Shown: piece by piece, positions 8,027-9,841 of the stretch
How the letters are laid out: the number at the start of each line of letters is the position of its first letter
How positions within the stretch are numbered: position 1 is the first letter of the stretch
From: Deltaproteobacteria bacterium
GTDB taxonomy: Bacteria; Desulfobacterota; DSM-4660; Desulfatiglandales; HGW-15
Assembly: GCA_020342025.1 (NCBI GenBank)
Contig: CP070840.1
Coordinates: 616,596-626,436, forward strand
Length of the DNA: 9,841 bases
Reading direction: 5' to 3'
Notes under the pieces: model-generated
Database searches by the model: none
What the model saw: the letters and a program-made list of their open reading frames with translations, nothing else
Told to the model about the DNA's origin: nothing
Program-made: the position numbers and the translations under genes

Positions 8027-9841
8027 ATGAAAAGAAACACCGAACAATTGAGAAACGTTGCCATAATGGCCCATGTGGGTTCCGGCAAAACTTCCCTTGG
8101 CGAGGCCATGCTTCTGAATGGAAAGGCTACCAATAGACTTGGCAGAGTGGATGATGGCACGTCTCACTTGGACTTTGAACCGGAGGAAGTGAAAAGAAGA
8201 ATAACCATCAGCACATCCTTTCATCACTGCGATTGGAAAAAGTCCTATATCAATCTTATTGATACGCCAGGGGATGACAACTTTCTTTCCGATACCCGCT
8301 TTTCCCTTCAGGCCGCCGATGGGGCCGTCATCGTTATTGATGCAACGGCGGGCGTCAAGATAGGAACGGAAAAGGTCTGGTCCTTTGCAGATGAACAAAA
8401 ACTCCCACGGATCCTATTTATTAACAAAATGGACAGGGAGCGAGCTGATTTCTTCGGGGTGGTGGAGGAAATCACCAAGGCCTTCAATGTGAAGGCCTCG
8501 CCCGTCTTTTTGCCCATAGGGGCTGAGGACAAACTTCAGGGTTTGGTGGATCTCATCAAGATGAAAGCCTATACTTACACCAAAGATGGCAGCGGGAAAT
8601 TCCAGCAATCAGAGGTCCCCGAAGATATGCAGGAGATGGCAGAAGAGTGGAGAGAGCAGTTGATAGAAAATATTGTGGAGGCCAATGACGAATTGATGGA
8701 AAAGTACTTGGAAGGAGAAGAACTCTCTGCGCAGGAGATAGAAGGGACTTTTGTCCTGGCCGTCAAGTCAGGACTACTGGTGCCCATCACCTGTGGGTCG
8801 GCAACCCTGAATATGGGCGTCCCTCAGTTAATGGATCTCATCGTTCAAGGGCTCCCAGCCCCTGTTGAGAGAGGTCCTTTTGAGGGTGTGCGGCCGGTTG
8901 GAAAAGAGGATACCCAAAGGAGTCCAGAACCGGACGCCCCTTTCTCCTCCCTTGTCTTCAAAACAGTGGCGGATCCTTTTGCAGGCAAGTTGAGCCTGCT
9001 GCGAGTATTCTCTGGCACGCTGAATGCTGAATCCAACGTCTATAACGCCAATAAGAGGGATAAAGAGAAATTTGGGCAAATCTTTCTTTTAGAGGGCAAA
9101 AAGCAGCAGGCTACGGAGATGGCCATTGCAGGGGATATCGTGGCCATTCCCAAGTTGAAGGGCACGCAAACAGGGGATACGCTCTGTCTGGAAAACGATC
9201 CCATCATCTATACACCCACGGCGCCCCTTCCTCCGGTTCTCTCCTATGCCGTTGAGGCGAAAGTAAAGGGGAGTGAAGATAAGGTCTTCAGCTCTCTGGC
9301 TAGACTTCTGGAAGAAGATCCCACGCTCAGACTGGAAAGGGATCAGGCGACCTCTGAAATCGTCCTTTCAGGAACTGGCCAGATACATCTGGAGGCCACC
9401 TGCGAAAAGTTGAAACGGAAATTTGGGGTGGAGGTCAACTTGAAGACCGTAAAGGTCCCTTACCAAGAAACCATTAAAAAACCTGTAAATAAGGTCATTT
9501 ATCGTCACAAGAAGCAGACAGGAGGTCGGGGGCAGTTTGCCGAAGTCCATTTTGATGTGTCTCCACTGGATAGGGGTCAGGGTTTTGAATTCGAAGAGGC
9601 CCTTGTAGGAATGAATGTCCCCCGTAGTTTTGTCCCAGCCGTTGAGAAAGGCCTCAATGAGTCCATTAGAAGTGGCGTTCTCGGGGGCTATCCTGTGGTT
9701 GACTTTAAGGTCCGTTTTTATGATGGCAAATCACACGATGTGGATTCCTCGGAAATGGCCTTCAAAATAGCGGCCAGCATGTGCCTCAAAAAGGCGCTGC
9801 AGGATGCGAACCCTGTTCTCCTTGAGCCCATCATGAAAATG
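8027..9841 (+). CDS. fusA: Elongation factor G-like translational GTPase, C-terminus cut by window edge
   Basis: EF-G moves tRNAs and mRNA through the ribosome using GTP; paralogues may have a specialised or partial role. The window holds 605 codons, from ATG 8027 (AAGGA at 8015-8019, 7 nt upstream) to the right edge, so domain V is missing. The G domain occupies about 1-290, with P-loop AHVGSGKTS (15-23), RITIST (58-63), DTPGDDNF (79-86) and NKMD (133-136). Domain II is about 306-395, domain III about 402-480, and domain IV about 485-605, with TGGRGQF and the tip loop SHDVDSSE (569-576) intact. Canonical EF-G has HIDAGKTT in the P-loop and DTPGH; here the switch II catalytic His is Asp83, and the P-loop Asp is absent. 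This marks a divergent EF-G2-type paralogue rather than the str-operon fusA; no rpsL, rpsG or tuf adjoins it in the window. A TetM-type ribosome protection protein is a less likely alternative. Confidence 0.9.
   Translation, partial: MKRNTEQLRNVAIMAHVGSGKTSLGEAMLLNGKATNRLGRVDDGTSHLDFEPEEVKRRITISTSFHHCDWKKSYINLIDTPGDDNFLSDTRFSLQAADGAVIVIDATAGVKIGTEKVWSFADEQKLPRILFINKMDRERADFFGVVEEITKAFNVKASPVFLPIGAEDKLQGLVDLIKMKAYTYTKDGSGKFQQSEVPEDMQEMAEEWREQLIENIVEANDELMEKYLEGEELSAQEIEGTFVLAVKSGLLVPITCGSATLNMGVPQLMDLIVQGLPAPVERGPFEGVRPVGKEDTQRSPEPDAPFSSLVFKTVADPFAGKLSLLRVFSGTLNAESNVYNANKRDKEKFGQIFLLEGKKQQATEMAIAGDIVAIPKLKGTQTGDTLCLENDPIIYTPTAPLPPVLSYAVEAKVKGSEDKVFSSLARLLEEDPTLRLERDQATSEIVLSGTGQIHLEATCEKLKRKFGVEVNLKTVKVPYQETIKKPVNKVIYRHKKQTGGRGQFAEVHFDVSPLDRGQGFEFEEALVGMNVPRSFVPAVEKGLNESIRSGVLGGYPVVDFKVRFYDGKSHDVDSSEMAFKIAASMCLKKALQDANPVLLEPIMKM

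Noticed and set aside
7928..8398. Minus-strand open frame opposite the EF-G start and leader
   Set aside because: It is antisense to the clear EF-G G domain and crosses its promoter and leader; no family resemblance.

Overview
This is a chromosomal housekeeping region of a bacterium with moderate GC content. The gene order (xerC, hslV, hslU, then argB, argD, argF, argG, argH) and the protein flavour, including a divergent EF-G paralogue, suggest a Desulfobacterota ('Deltaproteobacteria') lineage. That assignment is inference from recognised protein families, not a database match.

Layout. From about 7805 down to base 1, every gene lies on the minus strand and is co-directional. In transcription order these are xerC (site-specific recombinase), hslV and hslU (ATP-dependent protease), argB (N-acetylglutamate kinase), argD (acetylornithine aminotransferase), argF (ornithine carbamoyltransferase), argG (argininosuccinate synthase) and the first 43 codons of argH (argininosuccinate lyase), which runs off the left edge. 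Most junctions are tight: 2 nt for hslV-hslU, 6 nt for hslU-argB and a 4-nt overlap for argD-argF. Two longer gaps interrupt the run: 96 bp between argB and argD, and 335 bp between argF and argG. The second gap has no credible gene but is dense in inverted repeats. A GC-rich hairpin with a short U-tract separates argG from argH. At the right, a 221-bp divergent promoter region separates xerC from a plus-strand EF-G-like translational GTPase that is cut by the right edge.

How the genes work together. ArgB and ArgD supply two of the acetylated steps towards ornithine. ArgF, ArgG and ArgH turn ornithine into arginine. argC and argJ (or argA/argE) are not in the window and must lie elsewhere. 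ArgB has the N-terminal helix and C-terminal signature of the arginine-inhibited class, so end-product control probably acts at that enzyme. HslV and HslU form a two-component protease, and xerC upstream matches the xerC-hslV-hslU arrangement known from Bacillus (codV-codW-codX).

I found no prophage, CRISPR array, IS transposase, tRNA or rRNA, and no convincing undescribed multi-gene system. The points most worth a second look are the palindromic element and the perfect 14-bp hairpin in the argF-argG gap, the Asp in place of the catalytic His in the EF-G paralogue, the forced TTG start of argG overlapping a mini-ORF, and heptanucleotide tandem repeats at two translation starts.
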